The notes below the pieces were generated by a model, which made no database searches, was not told where the DNA came from, and saw only the letters and a list, made by a program, of their open reading frames with translations. This document shows positions 29,648-39,563 of a stretch of 51,688 nt of DNA, in pieces (the stretch's first letter is position 1; each line of letters starts with the position of its first letter). Made by a program: the position numbers and the translations under genes. Origin of the DNA: Cellulomonas terrae (GTDB taxonomy: Bacteria; Actinomycetota; Actinomycetes; Actinomycetales; Cellulomonadaceae); the NCBI RefSeq assembly GCF_007990265.1, contig NZ_BJWH01000027.1:1-51688 (forward strand). Direction: 5' to 3'.

Positions 29648-29799
29648 GGCTACCCCTTGATCGTCGTGGCGAGTGTGTCGCGAGGACAGGGTGCTCCGTC
29701 GGACCCGTGCGACCGGACGCCACGCTAGCCGGAAGTAGACTTGCTGGCGTTTGTGCCCCTGGCCAACGCCAGCGCGGCGAACTCGGAGGAAACCGTCAA

Positions 29800-31394
<1,595 letters not shown>

Positions 31395-31398
<4 letters not shown>

Positions 31399-32354
31399 CG
31401 GCTGTCCTGCTCGCCCAGCTGCGCGTCGATCAGCGCGTCCTCGGCGTCCTCGTCGCGCCCTCCGCGCCGGCGCGGGACGTCGGGAGCGGGCGCGCGTCGG
31501 GGCCGCGGGGTGTCCCGGGTGGGCCACAGCTCGACCCCGCCGGACGTCACGGGTGCCACGGCCGGCGGGGGTGGTCCCTCCGCGTCCAGGGCAGCGCGCT
31601 CGTCCTGCAGCTCGCGCCGCGCACCGAGGCAGAACGCGACGAGCCCGCCGAGCGCGAAGGTCCACCACTGGAACGCGTACGACAGGTGCGACCCGGGGTC
31701 GGTGCTCGGCGCGGCGAGCGTGCCGGGGACCGGGGCAACCGACGGGTCCTCCGCGGTCATCGCGACATAGGCCTGGAACGTCTCGCCCTCGACGCCACCG
31801 GCCGCGAGGACCTGCTCGGCGGAGATCGCCTGGACCTGCCCGGCCGGGGCGTCGCGGCCCGAGGCCGGCTCGTCGTGACGCAGGCGCGCGGTGAGCGTGA
31901 CCGTGCCCTCCGGCGCGGGCGGCGGAACGACGTCGACGCTCCCGTCCGACCCCGGCGGGACCCAGCCGCGGTCGACGACCAGCACCGTGCCGGCCTGCGT
32001 CGGCTCCGCGGCGCTCCCGGCGGACGCGTCCGCCACGACGAACGGCACGAGCACGTGGTAGGCCGGGGTGCCGTCGACGGGCCGGTTGCGCAGCAGGACA
32101 GTGCCCTCGGTCTCGTACCGCCCGACGACGGTGACCCGCTGCCACACGTCGTCGTCCGTGAGCGGTGCGTCGGTGGACGGCAGGACCGTGTCGAGCGGGA
32201 CCGGGTCGGCGGCCCAGTTGGTCTCCACCACGGCGATCGCGCCGTCGCGCCACACGTGCCTGTCCCACTGCCAGCGGCCGAGGAACGTGCAGACGACCGC
32301 GAGGACGACCCCGACCAGGACCAGGACCGTGGCGCGGCGAGCTGCCGCGCTCAT
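31395..32354 (-). CDS. SURF1-family cytochrome oxidase assembly protein
   Basis: A 319-residue protein with a membrane helix at each end of the SURF1 domain (residues 8-28 and about 232-252) and the motifs FLGRWQWDRH, LLRNRPVDGTPAYHVLVPF and SHLSYAFQWWTFA. It likely assists heme A insertion or assembly of the aa3 oxidase, which would pair it functionally with ctaA in the same window. A hydrophilic Pro/Arg-rich tail of about 65 residues follows. The start overlaps the upstream stop (ATGA), and its stop interlocks with that of the ABC-F gene. Confidence 0.92.
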
Positions 32355-32593
32355 GACCGGGGGGCGGACTCGAGATCCGCTGCAGGGACCACGCTCTGGA
32401 GGAACCCGCGCACGTCGAGGAACTGGCTCAGGTGCTCACGGTGCTCGTCGCACGCCAGCCACACCTTGCGGCGGTCCGGGGTGTGCAGCTTCGGGTTGTT
32501 CCACAGCAGTCCCCACGTCGCCTCCGCACGGCAGCCCCGGCTGCTGCAGACCAGCTCGTCGACGGCGTCCGGGACCGGGCCGAACAGGCTCAC
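32351..32593 (-). CDS. Small Cys-containing protein between DUF3099 and SURF1 genes
   Basis: An 80-residue protein with a CSSRGC pair near residue 18 and a later Cys-Asp-Glu-His (ACDEHREHL), which together could form a zinc ribbon. The segment ATWGLLWNNPKLHT follows the first pair. Both ends overlap neighbours by 4 bases, so it is translationally coupled within a three-gene operon. It resembles short actinobacterial proteins sometimes labelled acetone carboxylase, which I regard as unsupported. Function unknown. Confidence 0.82.
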   Translation of the reverse strand: MSLFGPVPDAVDELVCSSRGCRAEATWGLLWNNPKLHTPDRRKVWLACDEHREHLSQFLDVRGFLQSVVPAADLESAPRS

Positions 32594-32952
32594 TCGCGGT
32601 CGCCCGAGCCGTCGGGGGAGGAGCCGATGCCGCCGGCACTGCCGCTGCCGGGACCGATCTCGCGCGGCGTCATGAACGTCCCGTCCGGCTCGCGGCGCTC
32701 GCGGCCGGCGTTGGCGAACAGGACGGCGGAGTACGGCAGCACGACCGCCGCGACGATGAGCAGCAGCGACGCCCACATGGGGATCCGGCCCCAGGACAGC
32801 ACCGCACCCGCGAAGCAGACGATGCGGACGCCCATCTGCACGAGGTAGCGCTTCTGCCGGCGAGCCAGGTCGTCGGCGAGCGGCTCGGGTGCGCTGGTGA
32901 TGCTGTGGACCTCCTCCGAGGGGAGGTCCGGACGCCGGCGGATGCTGCTCAC
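32590..32952 (-). CDS. DUF3099 membrane protein
   Basis: A 120-residue protein with the family N-terminus (RPDLPSEEVHSITSAPEPLA), two membrane helices (about residues 39-80) and a Gly/Ser-rich acidic tail. Two GTG codons stand in tandem (32955 and 32952). I prefer the second because TAGAAT ends exactly 6 nt before it and there is no Shine-Dalgarno sequence. It leads the operon with the 80-residue protein and SURF1. Function unknown. Confidence 0.88.
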   Translation of the reverse strand: MSSIRRRPDLPSEEVHSITSAPEPLADDLARRQKRYLVQMGVRIVCFAGAVLSWGRIPMWASLLLIVAAVVLPYSAVLFANAGRERREPDGTFMTPREIGPGSGSAGGIGSSPDGSGDRE

Positions 32953-32958
32953 CACGTG

Positions 32959-32964
32959 ATTCTA
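32959..32964 (-). promoter_or_regulatory. -10 element (TAGAAT) of the DUF3099-SURF1 operon
   Basis: TAGAAT on the minus strand is a near-consensus -10 box with exactly 6 nt to GTG 32952, predicting a leaderless message and settling the choice between two adjacent GTG codons. Confidence 0.6.
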
Positions 32965-33071
32965 GTCCGCCTCGGCTGTGGTGGCGCTGAGGGGCGGTGT
33001 TGTGCAGGTCCCACAACACGGCGCGACGAACGTGGGCGCGGACCCTGCCGCGACGCGCAGGAATCGTCGGA

Positions 33072-33077
33072 TAGCGT
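33072..33077 (+). promoter_or_regulatory. -10 element (TAGCGT) of the fabG-fabI pair
   Basis: TAGCGT lies 8 nt before GTG 33086 and no ribosome-binding sequence is present between them. The intergenic stretch 32965-33071 shows nothing else that I can name. Confidence 0.45.
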
Positions 33078-33085
33078 CGTGTCCC

Positions 33086-33826
33086 GTGCCTGAGACTTCC
33101 GACAACACAGCCCAGCAGCCGACAGCACGCAGCGTGCTGGTCACCGGCGCCAACCGGGGCATCGGCCGCGCCATCGCGGAGCGCTTCGTGGCCAACGGCG
33201 ACAAGGTCGCGACCATCTTCCGCGCCGGTGACCTGCCGCACGGCGTCCTCGGCGTCGTCGGCGACGTGCGCGACACGGCCAGCGTCGATGCGGCGTTCGC
33301 GAAGATCGAGGCCGAGCACGGCCCGGTCGAGGTGCTCGTCGCCAACGCCGGCGTCACGCGCGACCAGCTGCTCCTGCGGATGACCGACGAGGAGTTCACC
33401 GACGTCCTGGACGTCAACCTCACCGGCGCCTTCCGCTGCGCGCGCCGCGCCAGCAAGGGCATGATCCGGCTGCGCCGCGGGCGCATCATCTTCATCTCCT
33501 CGGTCGTCGGCCTGTACGGGTCGGCCGGCCAGGTCAACTACGCGGCGTCCAAGTCGGCGCTCGTCGGCATGGCCCGCTCGATCACCCGTGAGCTGGGCGG
33601 CCGCGCGATCACGGCGAACGTCGTCGCACCGGGGTTCATCGACACCGACATGACGCGAGCCCTCCCCGAGGACAAGCAGAAGGCCTACCGCGACGCCATC
33701 CCGCTGGGCCGGTTCGCGCTGCCCGACGAGGTGGCCGGCGTCGTCGAGTTCGTCGCGTCGGACGCGGCGGGCTACATCTCCGGCGCGGTCATCCCCGTCG
33801 ACGGCGGCCTCGGCATGGGTCACTGA
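33086..33826 (+). CDS. fabG: 3-oxoacyl-ACP reductase (FabG/MabA type)
   Basis: A 246-residue short-chain dehydrogenase that reduces 3-oxoacyl-ACP with NADPH in type II fatty acid synthesis. NADP motif TGANRGIG, NAG of ANAGVT, Ser in FISSVVGLYGS, and catalytic YAASK are all present, with the C-terminal DGGLGMGH characteristic of MabA-like enzymes. It is followed 43 nt later by an enoyl reductase, the mabA-inhA order of mycobacteria (Rv1483-Rv1484). Confidence 0.94.
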   Translation: MPETSDNTAQQPTARSVLVTGANRGIGRAIAERFVANGDKVATIFRAGDLPHGVLGVVGDVRDTASVDAAFAKIEAEHGPVEVLVANAGVTRDQLLLRMTDEEFTDVLDVNLTGAFRCARRASKGMIRLRRGRIIFISSVVGLYGSAGQVNYAASKSALVGMARSITRELGGRAITANVVAPGFIDTDMTRALPEDKQKAYRDAIPLGRFALPDEVAGVVEFVASDAAGYISGAVIPVDGGLGMGH

Positions 33827-33869
33827 CACTCTTCTCCCAGCACGGCGACGACACGAGAACGGAACGCAC

Positions 33870-34640
33870 ATGGGTCTGCTCGACGGCAAGAAGCTCCTGG
33901 TCACCGGTGTCCTCACGGACGGCTCCATCGCCTTCCACGTGGCGCGGCTGGCCCAGCAGGAGGGCGCCGAGGTGCTCCTCACCTCGTTCGGCCGCCAGTT
34001 CCGGCTGACGCAGGCGATCTCGCGCCGCCTCCCCAAGGAGGCGACTGTCCTCCAGCTCGACGTCACCGACGCCGACGACCTCGCGGCGCTCGCGGACCGG
34101 GTGCGCGAGGCGGGCTTCGACTCGCTCGACGGGGTCGTGCACTCCATCGGCTTCGCGCCGCAGTCCGTCATGGGCGGCAACTTCCTGGCCGGCGAGTGGG
34201 ACGACGTCGCGACCGCGCTGCAGGTCAGCGCGTACTCGCTCAAGTCCCTCGCGGTCGCCACGCAGCCGCTGCTGAGCTCGGGCGGTGCCATCGTCGGCCT
34301 CACGTTCGACGCTCGCTACGCGTGGCCGGTCTACGACTGGATGGGCGTCGCCAAGGCCGCCTTCGAGTCGACGTCGCGCTACCTGGCGCGTGACCTCGGG
34401 CCTCACGGGATCCGCGTGAACCTGGTCTCCGCCGGCCCGATCCGCACCACGGCCGCCAAGTCGATCCCCGGCTTCGAGGCCATGGAGGGCGGCTGGCCCG
34501 AGCGTGCCCCGCTCGGCTGGGACGCGTTCGACCCGGAGCCGACGGCCCGCGCGGTCGCGGCGCTGCTCTCCGACTGGTTCCCTGCGACCACCGGCGAGAT
34601 CGTGCACGTCGACGGCGGGTACCACGCGATGGGGCTGTGA
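33870..34640 (+). CDS. fabI: Enoyl-ACP reductase, InhA-like
   Basis: A 256-residue NADH-dependent enoyl-ACP reductase. The start GLLDGKKLLVTGVLTDGSIAF and VVHSIGFAP are those of InhA/FabI. The catalytic Tyr and Lys sit in VYDWMGVAKAAFES, with six residues between them, and SAGPIRTTAAKSI follows. It is shorter than InhA around residues 200-215, lacking most of the InhA substrate-binding loop insertion, which suggests shorter acyl chains. It is the family target of isoniazid adducts and triclosan. A weak GGAACG precedes the ATG. Confidence 0.94.
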   Translation: MGLLDGKKLLVTGVLTDGSIAFHVARLAQQEGAEVLLTSFGRQFRLTQAISRRLPKEATVLQLDVTDADDLAALADRVREAGFDSLDGVVHSIGFAPQSVMGGNFLAGEWDDVATALQVSAYSLKSLAVATQPLLSSGGAIVGLTFDARYAWPVYDWMGVAKAAFESTSRYLARDLGPHGIRVNLVSAGPIRTTAAKSIPGFEAMEGGWPERAPLGWDAFDPEPTARAVAALLSDWFPATTGEIVHVDGGYHAMGL

Positions 34641-34684
34641 CCTCTCGCCTGGGCGCAGGACGCGAGGAGTGGGACGCTGAGCCG

Positions 34685-35200
34685 GTGACGTCCGTGACCG
34701 GCCCTCGGCGACTCCTGCTGCTGCGCCATGCCAAGGCCGAGCACCCGGACGTCCCCGACATCCAGCGCCCGCTCGCGCTCGTCGGCCGCAAGCAGTCCGG
34801 CAAGGTCGGGAGGGCTCTCGCGGCCGAGGACCTCGTCCCCGACCTCGTGCTCTGCTCGAGCAGCGTGCGGACACGTCAGACGTGGGACCTCGTCCGCTCG
34901 TCGCTCGGCGCCGAGCCGGAGGTGCGCCACCTGGACGACCTCTACTACGCCGGGTCGAGCGCGCTGGTCGAGCTGGTCCGGGCCGTCCCCGCCGAGGCCC
35001 GGACCGTGCTCGTCGTCGGTCACGAGCCGACGATGTCGCAGGCGGCCGTCCTGCTGGCGGGTCCCGACTCGGACCCGGCGACGCTCGAGCGTGTCCGGGT
35101 CGGCGTGCCGACCGCCAGCTGGTCGCTGCTGGAGGTCGGCCCCTGGGACGGGCTCGCCGCCGGGACAGCCGCGCTGCGCAGGCTCGCGGTCCCTCAGTAG
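34685..35200 (+). CDS. SixA-type histidine phosphatase
   Basis: A 171-residue phosphatase of the histidine acid phosphatase/phosphoglycerate mutase superfamily. The catalytic RHAK motif in LLLLRHAKAEHPD and the second His in VVGHEPTMSQ identify it, and length fits SixA. GTG 34685 is preferred because the core starts a few residues later. An in-frame GTG at 34637 overlaps the fabI stop (GTGA) and would add 16 residues, so coupling to fabI is possible. Substrate unknown. Confidence 0.88.
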   Translation: MTSVTGPRRLLLLRHAKAEHPDVPDIQRPLALVGRKQSGKVGRALAAEDLVPDLVLCSSSVRTRQTWDLVRSSLGAEPEVRHLDDLYYAGSSALVELVRAVPAEARTVLVVGHEPTMSQAAVLLAGPDSDPATLERVRVGVPTASWSLLEVGPWDGLAAGTAALRRLAVPQ

Positions 35201-36270
35201 AGCCCGCGAAGGACCTCGGTCCGGTCGAGGTCGCCGGTGAGGTCGGTGCTGGCCGTGACCAGGTCGATGCCGCCGACGAGCGGTCGCTCGACCAGGCGGC
35301 GGACCTCCGGGTCGGTCACGGTCTCGGCGAGCCGGCGGGCGATCAGCGCGCCGCCGACCACCTCGAACGGCCGGCCGTGGAACGCGGCCGTCGTCTCGGG
35401 CAGCGGCGCGGTGAGTCCGAGGGCGTTGTGCCGCCGGACGAGCTCCACCAGGGCCCGCGCGAGCGCGTGCTGGCGGTCCGCCCACGTCTGCGCGGCGAGC
35501 GCGGCCGCCAGGGCTGCCCGCAGGGGCGCGGTCGTCCCGATCTGCGCGAGGGCGGTCCCGAGCCACTTGTCGTAGGGCGCGTAGCGGCGCTCCTGGAGGA
35601 ACGCGAGCTGCACCGCGGTGCGGCACACGCGAGCGGTCACGAGACGCGACCCGAGGTCGTCGCCCGCCATCCCCGCCCGCGGCGCGACGTGCTCGTCCTG
35701 CCCGATCGCCGACCACGCCGACGCCTGCTGGTACAGCCAGACGTCGTGCGGGTAGTAGCCCAGCCTGTCGCGCACCGCGCCGAGGCCGAGGTCGTCGTGG
35801 AAGACGGCACCGGTGGTCAGCGCGAGGAGTCGTTGCTGCGGGACGACCAGCCAGTCGGCGGCCGTCACCGGGTCCACCGGGCCGAGCACGCGGCGGACCA
35901 GCGCGTCGAGCGTGAGGACCTCGACCCGGTGGTCGACCGGGCCGGTCGCGGCGGGGTCGCCGAGCCCGCGGGTGCCGTCCGAGGCCGCCGGGGCGACCCG
36001 GGTGGTCCAGCCGCCGACCTCCGGCGGCAGCCGGTGCCGCAGCTCCTCGTGCAGGTCAGCGGCATGCTCGGCGTGGTCGGCGGGCGACAGCAGCACCTGC
36101 AGCCGCGGGCCCCAGTCGTGGTCGGTCGACGTCGCGTCGTCGAGACCCAGCACGTCCGAGCCAGGCCCGACGAGCGCCGCGGTGTGCGGCAGGCCGCGCT
36201 CGACCAGGACCGGCCGCACCTCGTCGTAGAGCGTCCGCGCCAGCTCGAGGCCGGGCACGAACGCGGTCAC
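35194..36270 (-). CDS. DUF4037 nucleotidyltransferase-like protein
   Basis: A 358-residue protein whose N-terminal third has the nucleotidyltransferase-like pattern GPGSDVLGLDD and DHDWGPRLQVLL, typical of DUF4037 proteins, followed by a helical domain including VVPQQRLLALTTGAVFHDD. These proteins are predicted to transfer or sense nucleotides, but no substrate is known. The GTG start overlaps the serB stop (GTGA). Its last 7 bp overlap the converging SixA-type gene. Confidence 0.85.
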   Translation of the reverse strand: MTAFVPGLELARTLYDEVRPVLVERGLPHTAALVGPGSDVLGLDDATSTDHDWGPRLQVLLSPADHAEHAADLHEELRHRLPPEVGGWTTRVAPAASDGTRGLGDPAATGPVDHRVEVLTLDALVRRVLGPVDPVTAADWLVVPQQRLLALTTGAVFHDDLGLGAVRDRLGYYPHDVWLYQQASAWSAIGQDEHVAPRAGMAGDDLGSRLVTARVCRTAVQLAFLQERRYAPYDKWLGTALAQIGTTAPLRAALAAALAAQTWADRQHALARALVELVRRHNALGLTAPLPETTAAFHGRPFEVVGGALIARRLAETVTDPEVRRLVERPLVGGIDLVTASTDLTGDLDRTEVLRGLY

Positions 36271-36911
36271 GGACGGAAGACCGGCAGGTCGAGGACGGCG
36301 TCGAGCCGGTCGCGGACGACGGCGTCGGCCGCCTCGCACAGCAGCGGCTTGGCGTTGAAGGCGATACCGAACCCGGCCGCCACGACCATGTCGATGTCGT
36401 TGGCGCCGTCCCCGATGGCGATCGTGCGCTCCATCGGGATCCCGACCGTCTCGGCGTACTCGCGGAGCACCACCGCCTTGGCCGCCCGGTCGACCACGGG
36501 GCCGCTGACCTTGCCCGTGAGCCGGCCGTCGACGACCTCGAGCGCGTTCGCGCGGGTCAGGGTGATCCCGAACGACGCGGCGAGGGGGCGGACGATCTCG
36601 ATGAAGCCACCGGAGACGAGCCCGACCGGCCACCCGCGGGCGTCCAGCTCCGCGACCAGCTCCCGGGCTCCCGGCGACGGCTCCACGGCGGCGAGCACGT
36701 CGGCCAGCACGGACTCCGGCAGGCCCGCGAGCGTCGCGACGCGCTCGTGCAGGGACGCCGCGAAGTCGATCTCCCCGCGCATCGCCCGCTCGGTGATCTC
36801 GGTGACGAGCACCTCGGAGCCGGCGTGCGCCGCGAGGAGCTCGACGACCTCACCGGTGATGAACGTCGAGTCGACGTCCATGACGACGAGGTGGGGCTCG
36901 TAGGTGCTCAC
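36267..36911 (-). CDS. serB: Phosphoserine phosphatase
   Basis: A 214-residue HAD phosphatase for the last step of serine synthesis. Motif I is MDVDSTFI (nucleophile Asp12), the cap contains AAHAGSEVLVTEITERAMRG, motif II SGGFIEIV and motif IV IGDGANDIDM. There are no N-terminal ACT domains, unlike mycobacterial SerB2. GTG 36911 was chosen because TACCCT lies 8 nt upstream and the domain begins at once. It lies 45 nt after glgC. Confidence 0.92.
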   Translation of the reverse strand: MSTYEPHLVVMDVDSTFITGEVVELLAAHAGSEVLVTEITERAMRGEIDFAASLHERVATLAGLPESVLADVLAAVEPSPGARELVAELDARGWPVGLVSGGFIEIVRPLAASFGITLTRANALEVVDGRLTGKVSGPVVDRAAKAVVLREYAETVGIPMERTIAIGDGANDIDMVVAAGFGIAFNAKPLLCEAADAVVRDRLDAVLDLPVFRP

Positions 36912-36919
36912 GGGACGCG

Positions 36920-36925
36920 AGGGTA
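36920..36925 (-). promoter_or_regulatory. -10 element (TACCCT) of serB
   Basis: TACCCT on the minus strand is 8 nt before GTG 36911, so serB-DUF4037 may have its own near-leaderless promoter in addition to read-through from glgC. Confidence 0.4.
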
Positions 36926-36956
36926 GTGCCGCGCGCCGGGCGCGCGTCACCGCCGT

Positions 36957-38198
36957 TCACTCCGTGATGACCGTCCCCTTCGGCACGACGGTGATGCCGG
37001 ACTCGGTGACGGTCAAGCCGCGTGCGCGGTCGTGGTCGTGGTCCAGCCCGATGCGGACGCGTTCCGGGACGCTGACGTTCTTGTCGATGATCGCGCGGTG
37101 GACCTGGGCGTACCGTCCGATGTGCACGTCGTCGAAGAGCACGGAGTCCGTGACCTGCGCCCACGAGTGCAGCCGGACGCCCGGCGAGAGGACCGACCCG
37201 GACACCGTCGCACCCGAGACCAGCACGCCGGGGGAGACGACCGAGTCCACGGCATGGCCGAGCCGGCCCGCACCCGCGTGGATGAACTTGGCCGGCGCCA
37301 GGCTCGTGTAGCCGCTGTAGAGCGGCCACTCGTCGTTGTAGAGGTTGAACACCGGCTCGATGGAGATCAGGTCGATGTTCGCCTCGTAGAACGCGTCGAT
37401 CGTCCCGACGTCACGCCAGTAGTCGCGGTCGCGCGGAGTGGAGCCGGGCACGTCGTTGCGCAGGAAGTCGTAGACGCCCGCGGTGCCACGCTCCACGAAG
37501 TACGGCGCGATGTCGCCGCCCATGTCGTGGCGCGAGCTCACGTTCTCGGCGTCCGCGGTCACCGCGGCGACGAGGGCGTCCGCGTTGGCGACGTAGTTGC
37601 CCATCGACGCCAGGATCTCGCCGGGGGAGTCGGACAGTCCCACCGGGTCGGTCGGCTTCTCGAGGAACGCCTTGATGCGCGTGGGGTCCGTCGGGTCGAC
37701 CTCGATGACGCCGAACTGGTCGGCCTCCTCGATCGGCTGGCGGATCGCGGCGACCGTGAACTCGGCGCCGGAGGTGATGTGCGCCTCGACCATCTGGGAG
37801 AAGTCCATGCGGTACACGTGGTCGGCGCCGACCACGACGACGTAGTCGGGGCGCTCGTCCTCGATGATGTTCAGGCACTGGTAGATCGCGTCGGCGCTGC
37901 CCAGGTACCAGTGCTTGCCGACGCGCTGCTGCGCGGGGACGGCGGCCACGTAGTTGCCCAGGAGCGGCGACATGCGCCACGTCTTGGACACGTGCCGGTC
38001 GAGGCTGTGCGACTTGTACTGGGTGAGCACGATGACGTGCAGGTACCGCGAGTTGATGACGTTCGACAACGCGAAGTCGATCAGCCGGTACAGCCCCCCG
38101 AAGGGCACCGCCGGCTTGGCGCGGTCGGCGGTGAGGGGCATCAGGCGCTTGCCTTCCCCACCTGCGAGGACGATAGCGAGGACACGCGGCGCTGCCAT
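36957..38198 (-). CDS. glgC: Glucose-1-phosphate adenylyltransferase
   Basis: A 413-residue enzyme making ADP-glucose for glycogen. The N-terminus has [28 protein letters not shown]; the catalytic Asp lies in [11 protein letters not shown]; the glucose-1-phosphate site is AFLEKPTDP; and [16 protein letters not shown] precedes the left-handed beta-helix domain (about 290-400). It is divergent from the glycogen synthase gene, the glgC-glgM arrangement of actinobacteria. TAGGGT stands 6 nt before its ATG. Confidence 0.97.
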   Translation of the reverse strand: MAAPRVLAIVLAGGEGKRLMPLTADRAKPAVPFGGLYRLIDFALSNVINSRYLHVIVLTQYKSHSLDRHVSKTWRMSPLLGNYVAAVPAQQRVGKHWYLGSADAIYQCLNIIEDERPDYVVVVGADHVYRMDFSQMVEAHITSGAEFTVAAIRQPIEEADQFGVIEVDPTDPTRIKAFLEKPTDPVGLSDSPGEILASMGNYVANADALVAAVTADAENVSSRHDMGGDIAPYFVERGTAGVYDFLRNDVPGSTPRDRDYWRDVGTIDAFYEANIDLISIEPVFNLYNDEWPLYSGYTSLAPAKFIHAGAGRLGHAVDSVVSPGVLVSGATVSGSVLSPGVRLHSWAQVTDSVLFDDVHIGRYAQVHRAIIDKNVSVPERVRIGLDHDHDRARGLTVTESGITVVPKGTVITE

Positions 38199-38204
38199 GG
38201 CACG

Positions 38205-38210
38205 ACCCTA
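38205..38210 (-). promoter_or_regulatory. -10 element (TAGGGT) of glgC, leaderless
   Basis: TAGGGT on the minus strand is followed by 6 nt and the glgC ATG. Opposite, TAGCGT at 38255-38260 could be the -10 of the glycogen synthase gene with a leader of about 45 nt. Confidence 0.55.
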
Positions 38211-38310
38211 GGCCCCCGACGCGGTCCCAGCGAGGCGTGCACGCGCTCAGGCGCTAGCGTGTCGGCGGGAGAACCGGTCGTCCGTGCCGGTCGGCGAGGG
38301 GATGGTTGAA

Positions 38311-39537
38311 GTGCGAGTCGACCTGCTGACCAGGGAGTACCCGCCGCACGTCTACGGCGGGGCGGGCGTCCACGTCGCGGGGCTGACCCGCGTGCTCGAA
38401 CGGACCCTGGACGTGCGCGTGCACTGCTTCGACGGTCCGCGCGAGGCCCCGGGCGTGCTCGGGTACTCCGTGCCCACCGAGCTCGCCGGCGCGAACGCCG
38501 CGCTGCAGACGTTCGGCATCGACCTCGAGATGGCCGACGCGGTCGGTGCGGTCGGCGCCGACGGTGTCGCGTCCGACCTGGTCCACTCGCACACCTGGTA
38601 CGCGAACCTGGGTGGTCACCTGGCGGGTCTGCTGCACGGTCTGCCGCACGTGGTCAGCGCGCACAGCCTCGAACCCCTGCGCCCGTGGAAGGCCGAGCAG
38701 CTCGGCGGGGGCTACGCGCTCTCGAGCTGGGCGGAGAAGACGGCGTACGAGGGCGCCGCAGCGGTCATCGCGGTCAGCGGCGGCATGCGCGAGGACATCC
38801 TGCGCGCCTACCCCAAGGTCGACCCCGCGCTGGTCAAGGTGGTCCACAACGGCATCGACCTCGACCAGTGGCAGCGTCCGACCAGCGACGAGGCCGTCGC
38901 CGCGGCGGGAGCGACCGTGCGCCGGCTCGGCATCGACCCGTCGCGGCCGAGCGTCGTGTTCGTCGGGCGCATCACCCGGCAGAAGGGCCTGCCCTACTTC
39001 CTGCGCGCGGTCGAGCTGCTGCCGCCCGACGTCCAGGTCGTGCTGTGCGCCGGGGCGCCCGACACGCCGCAGATCATGGCGGAGGTGAGCGGGCTGGTCG
39101 AGCAGCTGCGCACCAAGCGGTCCGGCGTGGTCTGGATCGAGCAGATGCTCCCGCGCGACGAGCTAATCGCCGTCCTCATGCACGGCACGGTCTTCGCGTG
39201 CCCGTCGGTGTACGAGCCGCTCGGCATCGTCAACCTCGAGGCCATGGCGGTCGGTCTGCCGGTCGTGGGGACCGCCACCGGCGGCATCCCGGAGGTCATC
39301 GACGACGGCGTCACCGGCCGGCTGGTGCCGATCGACCAGCTGCAGGACGGGACCGGCACGCCGGTGGACCCGCAGCGGTTCGTGCACGACCTGGCCGACG
39401 CCCTCACCGACGTCGTGGGCAACACCGCCCGGACCGCCGAGTGGGGCGTCGCGTCCCGCCGGCGGGTCGAGGACCACTTCACGTGGGAGGCCATCGCCGA
39501 CCGCACGATCGAGGTGTACCGAGGGGCGTTGGCCTGA
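38311..39537 (+). CDS. glgA: GT4 glycogen synthase (GlgM/actinobacterial GlgA type)
   Basis: A 408-residue GT4 glycosyltransferase that uses ADP-glucose. It starts RVDLLTREYPPHVYGGAGVHV and has VVHNGIDLDQW, FVGRITRQKGLPYFL and the donor-site EPLGIVNLEAMA. Relatives either extend glucan (GlgA) or make maltose-1-phosphate for the GlgE pathway (mycobacterial GlgM); sequence alone does not decide. GTG 38311 has GAGGGG at 38296-38301 with 9-nt spacing. ATG 38302 and GTG 38284 are alternatives. It is divergent from glgC. Confidence 0.93.
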   Translation: MRVDLLTREYPPHVYGGAGVHVAGLTRVLERTLDVRVHCFDGPREAPGVLGYSVPTELAGANAALQTFGIDLEMADAVGAVGADGVASDLVHSHTWYANLGGHLAGLLHGLPHVVSAHSLEPLRPWKAEQLGGGYALSSWAEKTAYEGAAAVIAVSGGMREDILRAYPKVDPALVKVVHNGIDLDQWQRPTSDEAVAAAGATVRRLGIDPSRPSVVFVGRITRQKGLPYFLRAVELLPPDVQVVLCAGAPDTPQIMAEVSGLVEQLRTKRSGVVWIEQMLPRDELIAVLMHGTVFACPSVYEPLGIVNLEAMAVGLPVVGTATGGIPEVIDDGVTGRLVPIDQLQDGTGTPVDPQRFVHDLADALTDVVGNTARTAEWGVASRRRVEDHFTWEAIADRTIEVYRGALA

Positions 39538-39563
39538 CGGCCCCAGCCGCGCCGGCCGAAGCC

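Noticed and set aside
29648..29799. BioQ-type operator upstream of bioY
   Set aside because: No convincing inverted repeat was found in the 150-bp divergent region; only -10-like boxes on both strands are visible.
34637..34684. Longer N-terminus of the SixA-type phosphatase from GTG 34637
   Set aside because: It overlaps the fabI stop in a typical way, but the added 16 residues lie outside the domain. It remains possible and is mentioned as an alternative.
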